Source: Rhodococcoides fascians A44A (GTDB lineage Bacteria; Actinomycetota; Actinomycetes; Mycobacteriales; Mycobacteriaceae). From it: 64,000 bases of DNA. Location of the stretch: NCBI RefSeq assembly GCF_000760735.1, contig NZ_JMEX01000001.1:38651-102650 (forward strand), in the 5' to 3' direction. Below the pieces are notes generated by a model that did no database searches, was not told the origin of the DNA, and saw nothing but the letters and a program-made list of their open reading frames with translations. This document shows, one piece after another, positions 50,582 through 59,933 of the stretch; the first letter of the stretch is position 1, and every line of letters begins with the position of its first letter. The position numbers were made by a program, and so were the translations under genes.

Positions 50582-51166
50582 GTGGGGCACAAGGTGTTCA
50601 TTTCGTTCAAAACAGAAGACGCAAACTATAAGACTGAAATTCAGTCATGGGACCATCTTGACTATGTCGACAAATCCCTGGATGAGCCCATTCCATCGGA
50701 CGACCAGGATTATATTATGCGGCGTATACGATCCGATTATCTGAAGGATTCGACGGTTACCATATTTTTGATAGGTACTCACAGCTCGGAGGATATGGGC
50801 GCAGTTGAACAGTATTACATAAAGAAAGAACTTCAAGGTTCTCTCTACAACGGAGTCGGCAACAGTAAAAGCGGATTACTGGGTGTGGTCCTGCCGTCCA
50901 TGCAGTCTTCCGTTTATTTGGGGGACTACACATGCTTCACATGCGGCGGAACGCATCGCCACGTCAATATGGGCAACTCCACCGTAATCAAAGAGTTTGG
51001 ATACAACTACTTCATACCAAACGAAAAATGCTCATGGAGTGAGGAGGACAGATATTGTGTCCTCGCTACCTGGGACGAATTCCGGCTCGATCCAGAAAGA
51101 TACATCGACGAGGCTTTCGACAAGCGCACTGCGCCCATTGCCGCGCACACCAAGGTGCGACCGTGA
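50582..51166 (+). CDS. TIR-like (DUF1863/MTH538-type) domain protein
   Basis: 195 residues from GTG 50582 (AAAGGG upstream). The first strand KVFISFKTED, the region IRSDYLKDSTVTIFLIGTHSS and the following helix with a Glu (IKKELQGSL) match TIR-like domains of the MTH538/ThsB group, and NSKSGLLGVVLPSM follows as in that family. Such domains bind or cleave NAD or make NAD-derived signals in phage defence. The gene is markedly AT-rich compared with both flanks. Its stop overlaps the SLATT gene start (GTGA). Confidence 0.85.
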   Translation: MGHKVFISFKTEDANYKTEIQSWDHLDYVDKSLDEPIPSDDQDYIMRRIRSDYLKDSTVTIFLIGTHSSEDMGAVEQYYIKKELQGSLYNGVGNSKSGLLGVVLPSMQSSVYLGDYTCFTCGGTHRHVNMGNSTVIKEFGYNYFIPNEKCSWSEEDRYCVLATWDEFRLDPERYIDEAFDKRTAPIAAHTKVRP

Positions 51167-52050
51167 ACGCGGCATCTCCCAGCTTCTCTGTGTCGTTCCC
51201 GTCGCTTCTCGAGGCAGCCGAAGAGCGATCTGCGGTTCAGCAGAAGCTATTCTACGGTGTAGTCGGTGGCCAAATTATCGCGCTTGCGGTGGCTGCTGCG
51301 GCCGCTTTGCTGCCAAGTGACGTGCTCGGAGGGCTGGGGCCTATCGTTGTCTTGATAGTGTTCGGCGGAATAATTCTCGTTCAGGTTTCTAAAATTGCAG
51401 AAAAAGCAGAAAGAGAATGGTACGAAGCTCGCGCTGCCAGCGAATCTATCAAGGCTGCTTCATGGGAATACGCGGTTGGGGGAGAGGCTTTTCGGTTGAG
51501 CGACTCTTCCTCGAAGGAGCGTTTTCGTGAAACTTTGACCGGTTTTCTTGATCAGCTAACTCGTCTTGACGTGCCGACTGCCAGCCGCGCTAACGCTAGT
51601 GTCACGGAGACAATGGCTGAGTTGCGTGCAAGCTCTCTTGAGGTTAGGCGAGCAGTGTATGTCCGCGATCGAGTCGATGATCAACTCAGGTGGTACTCGA
51701 AAAAATCGAACTGGAACAAACGACGGGCGCGGTGGGGCCGTATTTCCGTAATTGTCGTGTCACTAGTTGCGCTTGTGCTTGGAATCGTGCGGATCCGTGG
51801 ACACTTCGACACTGATTTGATGAGCGTGTTGGTTACTGGTACGACTGGAATTATAACCTGGGTACAAGCCAAAAAATATACGCAGCTGTCCGAAGCTTAT
51901 TCGGTGACCAGCCATGACATCTCGCTGCTAGCGTCCGCGGTTCAGGAAAACCGAACCGAAGACGAATGGGCGCAGTTTGCTCACGATGCGGAGGCAGCAT
52001 TCAGCCGAGAGCATACGATGTGGAAGGCGCGCAGGCAGGGTCCGGTGTAA
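51163..52050 (+). CDS. SLATT-type (DUF4231-like) membrane protein
   Basis: 295 residues. Two transmembrane segments near residues 28-75 (VVGGQIIALAVAAAAALLP, IVVLIVFGGIILVQV) are followed by a long helical part and a second hydrophobic pair near 205-245 (ISVIVVSLVALVLGI, MSVLVTGTTGIITWV), ending in helix KKYTQLSEAYSVTSHDI. This is the SLATT layout, proposed to be pore-forming effectors controlled by nucleotide signals. Translationally coupled to the TIR-like protein, which would supply the signal. Confidence 0.8.
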   Translation: MNAASPSFSVSFPSLLEAAEERSAVQQKLFYGVVGGQIIALAVAAAAALLPSDVLGGLGPIVVLIVFGGIILVQVSKIAEKAEREWYEARAASESIKAASWEYAVGGEAFRLSDSSSKERFRETLTGFLDQLTRLDVPTASRANASVTETMAELRASSLEVRRAVYVRDRVDDQLRWYSKKSNWNKRRARWGRISVIVVSLVALVLGIVRIRGHFDTDLMSVLVTGTTGIITWVQAKKYTQLSEAYSVTSHDISLLASAVQENRTEDEWAQFAHDAEAAFSREHTMWKARRQGPV

Positions 52051-52080
52051 CTACGTGTGAAGGATCTGATGCTACGTCTT

Positions 52081-52743
52081 TCAGCAGTAGCGCTCGGACC
52101 TGCGGTACTCGACTCCGAATTCGTCGGCTAGGTGCAACAGATCGTTCAACACCTGCGGATCCTTCGCAAGTAGCGTCGTGTGTTGCTCGTCGATACCCGT
52201 TGCAACACAGAAACGCTTGTCCGCGGGCCACCACAGGTTTGGAACTATTTCAGGCTCGGTAGAGGCCATGTACGCGGTGACAGCGAGATAAGACAAACCT
52301 GCACGGGTGAGGATCTCGGAGCCCATTTCAGGTCGTTGTTGCAGGGGACTATGTGCGCGAAGCAACGATGTCCATATCAAGCCGCGGCAGCTGACGTCGG
52401 CAAATGAATCGAAGAATGCGCGCAGTGGAAGCGGAGGCTGACCAACTTCGGGGGGCACATCGAAAAGACCGTCCACAACAGCATCCGGGGTGTTGGAACA
52501 GATCAGGGAGCCGAACGTGCTGTGGTCATCGAGATCGGTACCTAACGTCTCGGCGACCGTTCTCCATCTCACTGGATAGGTAAGTGGCCGACCGTCGATC
52601 ACCTCGGTCCGGAATGCAGGATGGAGCACCTGCGCCCGTGCCGCGAACTGTGGTAACCAGCCTCGATTGCATTCGTCCGGATAGCCTGCCTCCGCCATCA
52701 GGCGGTCGTCAGCATCGGCCGAGATCTGAGTCCAGCTGATCAT
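52081..52743 (-). CDS. Hypothetical protein
   Basis: 220 residues, no signal peptide or membrane segment. Aromatic and Trp-rich patches (WTSLLRAHSPLQ, IVPNLWWPADKRFCVATGIDEQHTTLLAKDP) suggest an intracellular alpha/beta protein. No family recognised. It lies 17 bp downstream of the lipoprotein gene, so it is probably in the LGFP operon, and converges on the SLATT gene. Confidence 0.6.
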   Translation of the reverse strand: MISWTQISADADDRLMAEAGYPDECNRGWLPQFAARAQVLHPAFRTEVIDGRPLTYPVRWRTVAETLGTDLDDHSTFGSLICSNTPDAVVDGLFDVPPEVGQPPLPLRAFFDSFADVSCRGLIWTSLLRAHSPLQQRPEMGSEILTRAGLSYLAVTAYMASTEPEIVPNLWWPADKRFCVATGIDEQHTTLLAKDPQVLNDLLHLADEFGVEYRRSERYC

Positions 52744-52760
52744 TGAGTGTTCAACTCATT

Positions 52761-53390
52761 CTACGTGAAAGTCGCTGTCCAGGACGCATTCGCATGAGGG
52801 TAGATCGATAATTGTCCAGACGGAAGACTATACGAGACCCATGAGGCGTTGATCGAGAAGTAGTTGTCCTGCGCCGTCAAAAATGCGATCGCTATCGTGT
52901 CATTCGCCGGCCAGTAGTAGCAACGGCCTGGTTCAACATCGATTTCTTGATCTGACGTGAAGGTGCATTCCAGGGGCTCGCCAGGGCCCGTCACCGGGTA
53001 CCGGTTCGTTGGATCGATTGCCGGATAGCCTGTGTACAGCACTGACGTGGGGACGGCTCGCTTGTCCACAGTGATTACGGTAACCGGGTTGTCCTGCGCA
53101 AGCTTGGTCCAGCTGACAGCCGGCGGGTCGTCGGTAACGACCTGGTTGTCGTCCTCGTCGACCCAGCTGTACCCAACGCGGTCAAGTACCTGACTGCCGA
53201 CAGTTGCGATGGGGGGAGGGCCAGCGACGGTAAACGATCCTTCAGGAAGCGAGGGAAGGTCGTTCGTCCCGGTCGTGGTCTGGTCAGCCGATGAACTGAC
53301 TGTGGTGGGTGCTTCCGCGCTGTGCGCGCACCCCGCCACAGTCAGCGTCATCAACAAAGCCGCGGTGCGGATGGTCAATTTCCGAGGCAA
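52761..53390 (-). CDS. Putative lipoprotein
   Basis: 209 residues from TTG 53390 (GAGGAAGAG upstream; overlaps the LGFP gene by 16 bp). The signal peptide ends in the lipobox LTVAGC at about residue 21, then comes a Ser/Thr-rich linker. The body is beta-rich with two Cys (LECTF, GRCYYW). It would sit on the outer face of the membrane. It is coupled to the LGFP-repeat protein gene and may be its partner. Confidence 0.75.
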   Translation of the reverse strand: MPRKLTIRTAALLMTLTVAGCAHSAEAPTTVSSSADQTTTGTNDLPSLPEGSFTVAGPPPIATVGSQVLDRVGYSWVDEDDNQVVTDDPPAVSWTKLAQDNPVTVITVDKRAVPTSVLYTGYPAIDPTNRYPVTGPGEPLECTFTSDQEIDVEPGRCYYWPANDTIAIAFLTAQDNYFSINASWVSYSLPSGQLSIYPHANASWTATFT

Positions 53391-54928
53391 AGCTGCTCTT
53401 CACCTCGTCCGTTCTGCACACCTACCGTTTTTTGCTGTGCTTCACGGTCCTGCGGATACTGATAGGTACCGATGAACTCACTGTAATAACGGAACTTGGT
53501 CCCAGGGGTGCACCCCACTGCTGACGTCAAAACAATTCTGGCCTTGTTACTGTCGATGCGTACCTGAAGACCACCTCTGGTTATGACCTTGTTCGCCGCT
53601 CCGCCCGGAATCTGTGGCAGACCAACCCCTCGGTTGAACCACCACCTATAGACGCCGGTGCCTCCTTCGACCGAATGTCTGGATGCAGTCGGGAAGTAAC
53701 TGCAGTTCGATGCGGCCGTTGTGTGAATCTGACCCGGATAAGCTAGCTGGCCGTTCCGTCTGGTCTGCGACGGGTGTGGATTGCCTTTGAAGTCGGCCCT
53801 AATACCGCAGTTGCGCAGTGGATTTCCTTGATCTTCTTCTTCCTGCGTTCGCGCCGGAAGCGAGCGATTGCCCATGAAGTTGAATCCAGTTGGGATTCGC
53901 TGCGGCTCCAAGGACGGGTCCGCTTCCGAATTCGGTGACGGGGTGGTTTGCACAGATGTGGACTCCGAAGTCGTGTCCGAGCTCGGGCTCGACTCGGGTG
54001 AGGTTGTTTCCTCCACGGGTGCGGGCTCGAGTTCATCCGCCGGGGACGACGCGTCTGATGGTTGGACCGATTCCTCCGGAACACTCTGTTGCTGTCGTGC
54101 GTCGACCGGAGGATTGGTCGCACTGTAATCAGCGATTGCTGGAGCTACCTGGGGATTGAGGTCAGCAGGGGGAGGAGATGGATCACCCGGCTTCCAATCG
54201 ATAGTGGCGAACTCGAAATTCTGTGCCTTTCCGCCCATGAAGTCGAACTCGTCACTTGTCGGGTAGCCGAACCGTCCGTTTTCGTAATTGCGGGACGCCC
54301 AAGCTTGTAGAACTTGACCCCATACGACGTGAGTTCCGGTGTTGGGCGACCAATAAATGGCTCCACGTTCGAATGAACTGACTGCGCCACCGTAACGAGT
54401 GAGCTTGACTTCGTTGCTGGTAGGGAACCCGAGAGCGCCGTTCTCGTAATCGAGTTGTCCCCACTTCTTCAAAATTTCGCCCTGAACATTGTATGCGGCG
54501 GACGCGCCAGACTTCCAATAGATGTTGCCGCCCTGAAAGCGGTTGAACCTGCCTGGTTTGCGGGCATCCAGTTCGCGCGAGGTTGGGAAATGGAGACCAC
54601 TGTTCTCCCAGCCCAGCTGTTCCCAGCGATCTCGTATCAGCCCTCCCACCTGGTGAGCGCCGGTATCACGATGGTAGTAGATCGAATTGTGGTTGGAGAA
54701 CGCCTGCCACTTCCCGCCGTAGTTGGCATTTAATTCGTCGGTGACAGCGAACCCGTTGCGGCCGACGGCAATCCATTCTTGAAGGATTGCTCCGCCGACA
54801 TTGTGGCCATTGCTGTTCTCGTCCGCGTAACTCGGCGGCGCCGCGCCGACCAGTAGTGCGACGGCAACTGCGCCAACCAGGCTCGCACTTGTAGTGGCAC
54901 GCGATATCTTCCGAAGCCTTCGGATCAT
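53375..54928 (-). CDS. Secreted LGFP-repeat protein with unique C-terminus
   Basis: 517 residues. A signal peptide (ASLVGAVAVALLVGAAPPSYA) is followed by about four LGFP repeats (SGLHFPTSRE, GALGFPTSNE, GRFGYPTSDE, each followed by ...F..G.IYW). Next is a Pro/Ser/Glu-rich linker near 270-340, and a C-terminal region of about 170 residues with Cys pairs (NCGIRADFKGNPHPS, VGCTPGTKFRYYSEF, LCLGN) of unknown fold. The layout mirrors the protein at 27701. ATG 54928 has GAGGGAG upstream. Confidence 0.85.
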   Translation of the reverse strand: MIRRLRKISRATTSASLVGAVAVALLVGAAPPSYADENSNGHNVGGAILQEWIAVGRNGFAVTDELNANYGGKWQAFSNHNSIYYHRDTGAHQVGGLIRDRWEQLGWENSGLHFPTSRELDARKPGRFNRFQGGNIYWKSGASAAYNVQGEILKKWGQLDYENGALGFPTSNEVKLTRYGGAVSSFERGAIYWSPNTGTHVVWGQVLQAWASRNYENGRFGYPTSDEFDFMGGKAQNFEFATIDWKPGDPSPPPADLNPQVAPAIADYSATNPPVDARQQQSVPEESVQPSDASSPADELEPAPVEETTSPESSPSSDTTSESTSVQTTPSPNSEADPSLEPQRIPTGFNFMGNRSLPARTQEEEDQGNPLRNCGIRADFKGNPHPSQTRRNGQLAYPGQIHTTAASNCSYFPTASRHSVEGGTGVYRWWFNRGVGLPQIPGGAANKVITRGGLQVRIDSNKARIVLTSAVGCTPGTKFRYYSEFIGTYQYPQDREAQQKTVGVQNGRGEEQLCLGN

Positions 54929-55106
54929 CGAACTCCCTCATGTGACGTCACGACTCACAGGTTGATACGACCCCCCGAATTATGAAACGCAACAGACGGT
55001 TTGTCTAGAGGGGCATAAGTGACTGGTGGTGCCGTTGAGATTCCAGTGCCTTCCGCGCGGTGGTAACACAAGCACCCTGGGCATCGGACAGTTTGCCCGC
55101 CCCGAC

Positions 55107-55133
55107 GCCCACACCAAGTGTTGTGGTGTGGGC
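55107..55133. terminator. 10-bp stem-loop at the end of the transfer operon
   Basis: GCCCACACCA-AGTGTTG-TGGTGTGGGC, a perfect 10-bp stem 28 bp after the stop of the last transfer gene. It separates the transfer operon from the LGFP operon on the same strand. Confidence 0.7.
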
Positions 55134-55160
55134 ATAGGGCAATAATCGACGACTTTGCAC

Positions 55161-57008
55161 TCAGCGGCTTCCGCGGTCGTGGCTGATGCTCGTGCTGCCG
55201 GATCGGTCGCCCTTGCTTGCTTGTGCTCCCGTCGGTGCACTTGGATCGATAGCGGTCGCGGGCTTGGCGTTGCCGATGTCGGTGACGCGGTGAGCGTTGA
55301 CGGCCTCGGCGTCGACGCCGGCCGCGCGCAATGCATCCATGTCCCGGGTGCGGCGTTCGGCGCTGTCGTACGCAGGCGTGCCCGGCGGCTGCTGTGATGT
55401 CGACCGGGGGGCGGTCGACGTGGCGCCGGCGGTACCACCGGTCAGGTCGGTGTCGATGGGCCGCTGGGCGCTGTTCCAGGCGTCGATCAGTTCGCCGCGA
55501 CTGGCGAGGTAGGCGGGGCGGTCGGGGGATGATTCGGCTTGGGCGAAGCCTGCCGCCAAGGCTGGTGCGTGATCGTTGGCCCACGTGCGTGCATGGTGGA
55601 CGTCGAAGCTCAGGCGCAGTTCGTTCTCGGCCGCAGTCTTCTGTGTCCCGGTGTAGTTCTGGTAGCGCTCGACATCGCGCGGGACATGCTGCGCGCCCCA
55701 CTCGGTGACGGTGTCGAGGTCGGTGGTGGTGAGCGGTGGGACAGGGCCGAGGAGCGCTCGTGTCGCCTCGGGATCGAGTCGGGGGTAGTCGCTGCCGGTG
55801 TTCTCGATCCACGCTTGTGCGATGGCTTCTCGACGCGCTCCGGGCACTCGGTCGGTGATCAGTTCGGGTTTGTGTTCGCGAGCCCAGTCGGCGGCAACGT
55901 GGGTGAGGTAGTTCTCGAATGCCTCTCCGTCGCGGCTACCTGTAGTGCCGCCGTAGAGCTGGTGTTCGGCGGTGCGCGGGTTGACGCCGGTGTGCCACTG
56001 CCAGGCGGCGGCGAGCTGGTCGCGGTCGAGTTCGCCGGCGGGGTCGATGACATCGGAGATCACCCTCGCACGATCGACGTCGGCGGCTTCTCTGCGTGCC
56101 GCGTCGGGGTCGGTGCGTGCGCGTTCGACCTCGCCCAGGAGTGCACCGAGCGGCGCGGTGCGGGTGCCGGCGTCGATCGAGCCGGCGTCGATGCCGAAAC
56201 GTTCCCGGATCCGCTCACGCATGTTCTCTTTCGCAGAACCGGTTGCGGTGTAGTGCAGATCCGCGAGCCGGTCAGCGGGGGCACTGTCGAGGTAGAGCTC
56301 GTCGAACTGCCTGGCGGCAGTGGGGTGCTCGTGGCTCAGGTAGGGCAGCGAGTCGACGTTCGTGCAGTAGTACGAAGCCACCACGGCGTCTGTGTCGGGT
56401 GAGTAGGTCAGGTGCGCGGCCCACGTGCCTGGGGCGCGGCGGACGGTCTCGTCGGTGACCGGTCGATCGAAGGTATCGCCGGTGCGCAGGAACCGATCTG
56501 CGACGAAGCCGGGTCCGCGCGGCTGCTCGTCGAGGACGGTGAAACCGTCGGTGGTGTACTGCGCGGCGGCGGCGTCGCGGCGCTGCTGGATGGAGATGTC
56601 GCGCTGCACCGCGGCACTGACGGCGGCCATGTCGAGGTTCTCGCGGCTGCGGGTGATGTTGTAGCGGGTGCGTAGTTGCTCGTTGATGACCTCGGCTGCT
56701 TCGGCTGCGACGGGGGAGCGGTCTTTCCAGGTGTTCGCCAGGCGCATCTGCTGCCCGATCTGCTCCGGCTGCGCATCGGCCCACCAGCGGTCGCGATGTA
56801 CGGCGCGCAGGGCGGTCTCGGCGGAGGACTGTTCGGCGCGTAGCCGGGTGGTCAGTTCGCGGCCGCGGCGGTCACTGGCGGCGGCGGCCTCGCGGAGGCG
56901 TTGTTCGCGGCGGCGGGTGAGCTGTTCGCTCACTTGCAGGGCGACTTGCAGCATTGTGCGCAACACTGCGGAGTGTTCGCGGGAGATGTCGGAGTGTTCG
57001 GTACTCAT
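55161..57008 (-). CDS. Hypothetical transfer-region protein with coiled coil
   Basis: 615 residues from ATG 57008. The first 75 residues are a Arg/Glu/Ala-rich coiled coil (VSEQLTRRREQRLREAAAASDRRGREL). The middle repeats mixed alpha/beta segments with acidic loops, and the end is Thr/Ala/Pro-rich and disordered. No membrane segment or nuclease motif. It is the last gene of the conjugation block and probably cytoplasmic. Confidence 0.6.
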   Translation of the reverse strand: MSTEHSDISREHSAVLRTMLQVALQVSEQLTRRREQRLREAAAASDRRGRELTTRLRAEQSSAETALRAVHRDRWWADAQPEQIGQQMRLANTWKDRSPVAAEAAEVINEQLRTRYNITRSRENLDMAAVSAAVQRDISIQQRRDAAAAQYTTDGFTVLDEQPRGPGFVADRFLRTGDTFDRPVTDETVRRAPGTWAAHLTYSPDTDAVVASYYCTNVDSLPYLSHEHPTAARQFDELYLDSAPADRLADLHYTATGSAKENMRERIRERFGIDAGSIDAGTRTAPLGALLGEVERARTDPDAARREAADVDRARVISDVIDPAGELDRDQLAAAWQWHTGVNPRTAEHQLYGGTTGSRDGEAFENYLTHVAADWAREHKPELITDRVPGARREAIAQAWIENTGSDYPRLDPEATRALLGPVPPLTTTDLDTVTEWGAQHVPRDVERYQNYTGTQKTAAENELRLSFDVHHARTWANDHAPALAAGFAQAESSPDRPAYLASRGELIDAWNSAQRPIDTDLTGGTAGATSTAPRSTSQQPPGTPAYDSAERRTRDMDALRAAGVDAEAVNAHRVTDIGNAKPATAIDPSAPTGAQASKGDRSGSTSISHDRGSR

Positions 57009-57090
57009 GCAGAACCTCGATTCGGTGAAGGGTTCGGGTGGTGGGCGTCGTGCAACGAGCTACGACGGTGCTGGCATCGTGCTCGTGTTA

Positions 57091-57924
57091 TCAGTCAGAC
57101 AGTGGTCCGTGTTCGATGGGTTCCCCGCGTAGCGCCGCGGGAACGGGGTCGGAGGGCAGAGGGTCGAGCGGGTAGTGACCGTTTCGGACCGAGCATTTGG
57201 CGAATGTGCCGCTGGGGTCGAACAGGATGCTCATGTGATGATCGGCATGGTCCTTCTTCCACACCGACCAGCCAGTTCCGGGATCGGTACGCATTTTTTC
57301 CCATCCCCTCCACAGCCCGTCGACGATCGCTACCGCTTCGGTGTGCTTCCACCACGACAGGCACCACGCCTTCTGGGTTCCCGACGTCACCTCGCGGCGA
57401 TAGAGATCGCTGAGGTAGTCGTCGAAGAAGTCGAACTTGTTGGCATACACCAACTGTGGTGGATTGTTCACCTCCTCTTCGGCGGCATCCGCTGCGGCCT
57501 GTTCCGCTCGCAGATCGAGAGTCAACTGCGCATCGACTCGGCGGGTCGTCGCCTCGATCAGCTGTTCATACAGTTCCGGAGTCAGCCGCTGCTCGAACAC
57601 AGCCCCGGCCGCGCGTTCGGCTTCCTGGCGCAACCGTTTGGTGACCGCGGCCTCGATCACATGCTGCGGTATCGCGCCCTCGCCCAATGGTGTTGCGTGG
57701 CTTCGATCATCGGCACCGGCGACCGTCCGGCGATCATGGTCGGATGTTTCGGTGCCGATCGCGGGGGAAGAGTTTTCTTCGGACGGCGGCGGCTCGGACG
57801 TCGCAGGAGCGTACGGATCGTTGTCGTCGTACGGCTCACCGTGGTTGTAGGGGTCATCGCTGTACGGCTCGCCGTGTTCGCCCTGGCTGCCGGTGTACTC
57901 GTAGTCGCCGTCGTGTTCGCTCAT
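57091..57924 (-). CDS. DUF4913 family protein
   Basis: 277 residues. The first 100 are acidic and repetitive (GEPYSDDPYNHGEPYDDNDPY). The C-terminal domain (YLSDLYRREV...WCLSWWKHTEAVAIVDGLWRGWEKMRTDPGTGWSVWKKDHADHHMSILFDPSGTF) matches DUF4913, a family found almost only in actinobacterial conjugative elements beside T4CP genes. ATG 57924 overlaps the coupling-protein stop (ATGA). Confidence 0.85.
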   Translation of the reverse strand: MSEHDGDYEYTGSQGEHGEPYSDDPYNHGEPYDDNDPYAPATSEPPPSEENSSPAIGTETSDHDRRTVAGADDRSHATPLGEGAIPQHVIEAAVTKRLRQEAERAAGAVFEQRLTPELYEQLIEATTRRVDAQLTLDLRAEQAAADAAEEEVNNPPQLVYANKFDFFDDYLSDLYRREVTSGTQKAWCLSWWKHTEAVAIVDGLWRGWEKMRTDPGTGWSVWKKDHADHHMSILFDPSGTFAKCSVRNGHYPLDPLPSDPVPAALRGEPIEHGPLSD

Positions 57925-59933
57925 GCATTCTTCTCCAAGCTCACGCTCGATGCCTTCGGTAGCCGCGTCTTCGGCGCAGCAAGCAGCGACTGCGGATCTC
58001 CGAGCTCGGGATCATCGGCCAAGGCCTCGACCGTGGGGTCTTGACCGGCACGGATCTTCGCGGCCGCGACTGCTTCGGCGTAGGGCCCGGTGTACCAGGG
58101 CAGCGTTTCCACCAGCGCCGCCGGGCATTTGGATACTTCGGCGAGCACCGCACGTCCAGCGGGCATGGCCACGAGATCGGCCTTGGTGAGGGTGCGGATC
58201 TGCTGGCGTGCGGTCGAGCGAGAGGCTCCGCCGCGGCCGGCGGAGACGGTCTCGGTCATCTCCCAGTGATCACCGAGCGCTTCGGAGACGTTGTCGAGGA
58301 ATCGGCCGTCCTGGGTCGACCCACCGCCGCCGTAGACGCGGATCGTCGAGGCACCCCACAGTTTGCGCATCCCGCCCTGTCCCCAGCACTCCTCACCTTG
58401 GGACCACGATTGCAGGATCGTCGAGACGAGGATGCCGCGAGAGCCGAAGTGGCTGTAAAGGTTCGGCAGATCCTTCCACCGCACCACGTTGGCGGCTTCG
58501 TCGAGAGCGTAGGTCGCCGGAACCCGCAACCGGCCCGCAGGCAGCGGTGGTGAGGTACTGATCGGGGTGGCGGTGGCTGCGTCGACGAGGGCATCGGTGA
58601 CGGCCACGGTCAGCGCAGTGACCAGGGCGCCGCATTCCCCGACGCCTTCCATCGACAACGAATACAGCGTCGGGGAGGTCTCGGCGGCGAACGCGGCCGG
58701 GTCGAACTCGGGGCGGGTGTCGTGGTCCCCGATGCGGCTGATCCACGGGTGGTGTTCGGCGTAGGCCAGGCAGCCGATCATGTTGCTCGCGGTGGCGAAC
58801 ACGCCGCCGCGTTGCTTGTCCGGGGCGGTGTACTGGGCTTGCATCGCCGCCGCCCACACCTCGAAACCGTGTTCTTCGAGCAACCGGATCGGAGTTCGAT
58901 CGCCGACGTCGCTGGCCCAGGTGTAGACGATCGGCAGCGGCAGCTCTGCCACCGCGGCCGCCAGCAACAGCCCGGTGAGCAGACGTTCACCCATCGGATC
59001 GAAGAACGGATCACGGCGCGCCTTCTCCCCGGCAGAGGAGGTGGCGAAGATGTTCGCGAGCATCGACGCTTTCGTCTCCTGGGCGGACTGATTCATCCGG
59101 GAGACGAAGTCGCTGCCCAGCAGGTCGGTGAGAGCATCGCGGCGCTGCGCGGCTTCCGGCGAATCCTCCTCGACCAAGACACCCGTCGCGGACGGGCGCG
59201 CCGAGCGAACCCAGGACAGCGGGTCGTAGAACCACGACGGCATCTCCAAGGCGACCCCGCGTGGGTCGAACACCCACACCGACCCTTTCTCGGCGCGGTA
59301 GGTGCGGGTTTCGTCGACGACGTCGCGTTTGTTCGAGGTGGTCAGTACCGCGCCGCGGGCGGCGAGGATTTGCGGGATGATCACGCATGTCGTCTTGCCG
59401 ACACGTGGACCCCAGATGTGCGTGCACACATCCTCCGGGCCGGGGTAGAGAGTGACACCGAATCGGTTGGGTCCGAGCACCATCCGCCCGAGGGTGCCGC
59501 CGGGAACCTCGTCGGCATCCAGTGCTGTTCCCAGACGGGCGATGTCGGCGCGTAGTGACTTGTCGGTCAGACGTTTCATCTCCCGTGGCCGCCCGAGATA
59601 CAGGCCGGCGTCGTCGACGCGCGTGATCTTCCTGCGGCGACGGAGCATCCATGCAGTTCCCAGCACGGTCGCTGCGAGGGCGAGGATACCGAAGAACACC
59701 ATGATCACGCTCGCTCCGGTCGACCACACCACCGAACCGTCGGCGAGGCCCCTGATCAGGGTGATCGGCCCGACCGGAATTATCTGGTCGATCCCGGAGA
59801 GTGGGCTGCCCAGGTGTAGGGCGGCTTCGATCCCGCCGTACGCGCTGATCGCGAGGACGGCGGCAGCCCCACACATCGCCAGGGTCGGGTCGAGACCGGA
59901 TTGAGGATTGCGGGCTCCGCGGCCAGTGCTCAC
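57921..59933 (-). CDS. VirD4/TraG-like type IV coupling protein
   Basis: About 670 residues from GTG 59933 (overlaps the upstream stop). Two or three N-terminal transmembrane segments (residues about 15-35 and 68-95) precede the ATPase: Walker A GPRVGKTTCVI near 185 and Walker B ATYALDEAANV near 440. FVSRMNQSAQ and GLLLAAAVAELP are typical of TraG-like proteins of actinobacteria. It links the relaxase-DNA complex to the secretion channel. Confidence 0.9.
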   Translation of the reverse strand: MSTGRGARNPQSGLDPTLAMCGAAAVLAISAYGGIEAALHLGSPLSGIDQIIPVGPITLIRGLADGSVVWSTGASVIMVFFGILALAATVLGTAWMLRRRRKITRVDDAGLYLGRPREMKRLTDKSLRADIARLGTALDADEVPGGTLGRMVLGPNRFGVTLYPGPEDVCTHIWGPRVGKTTCVIIPQILAARGAVLTTSNKRDVVDETRTYRAEKGSVWVFDPRGVALEMPSWFYDPLSWVRSARPSATGVLVEEDSPEAAQRRDALTDLLGSDFVSRMNQSAQETKASMLANIFATSSAGEKARRDPFFDPMGERLLTGLLLAAAVAELPLPIVYTWASDVGDRTPIRLLEEHGFEVWAAAMQAQYTAPDKQRGGVFATASNMIGCLAYAEHHPWISRIGDHDTRPEFDPAAFAAETSPTLYSLSMEGVGECGALVTALTVAVTDALVDAATATPISTSPPLPAGRLRVPATYALDEAANVVRWKDLPNLYSHFGSRGILVSTILQSWSQGEECWGQGGMRKLWGASTIRVYGGGGSTQDGRFLDNVSEALGDHWEMTETVSAGRGGASRSTARQQIRTLTKADLVAMPAGRAVLAEVSKCPAALVETLPWYTGPYAEAVAAAKIRAGQDPTVEALADDPELGDPQSLLAAPKTRLPKASSVSLEKNA

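Noticed and set aside
50582..52050. Thoeris system
   Set aside because: The TIR-like protein resembles the ThsB side, but there is no ThsA (SIR2 or other NAD-consuming effector); the partner is a SLATT-type membrane protein.
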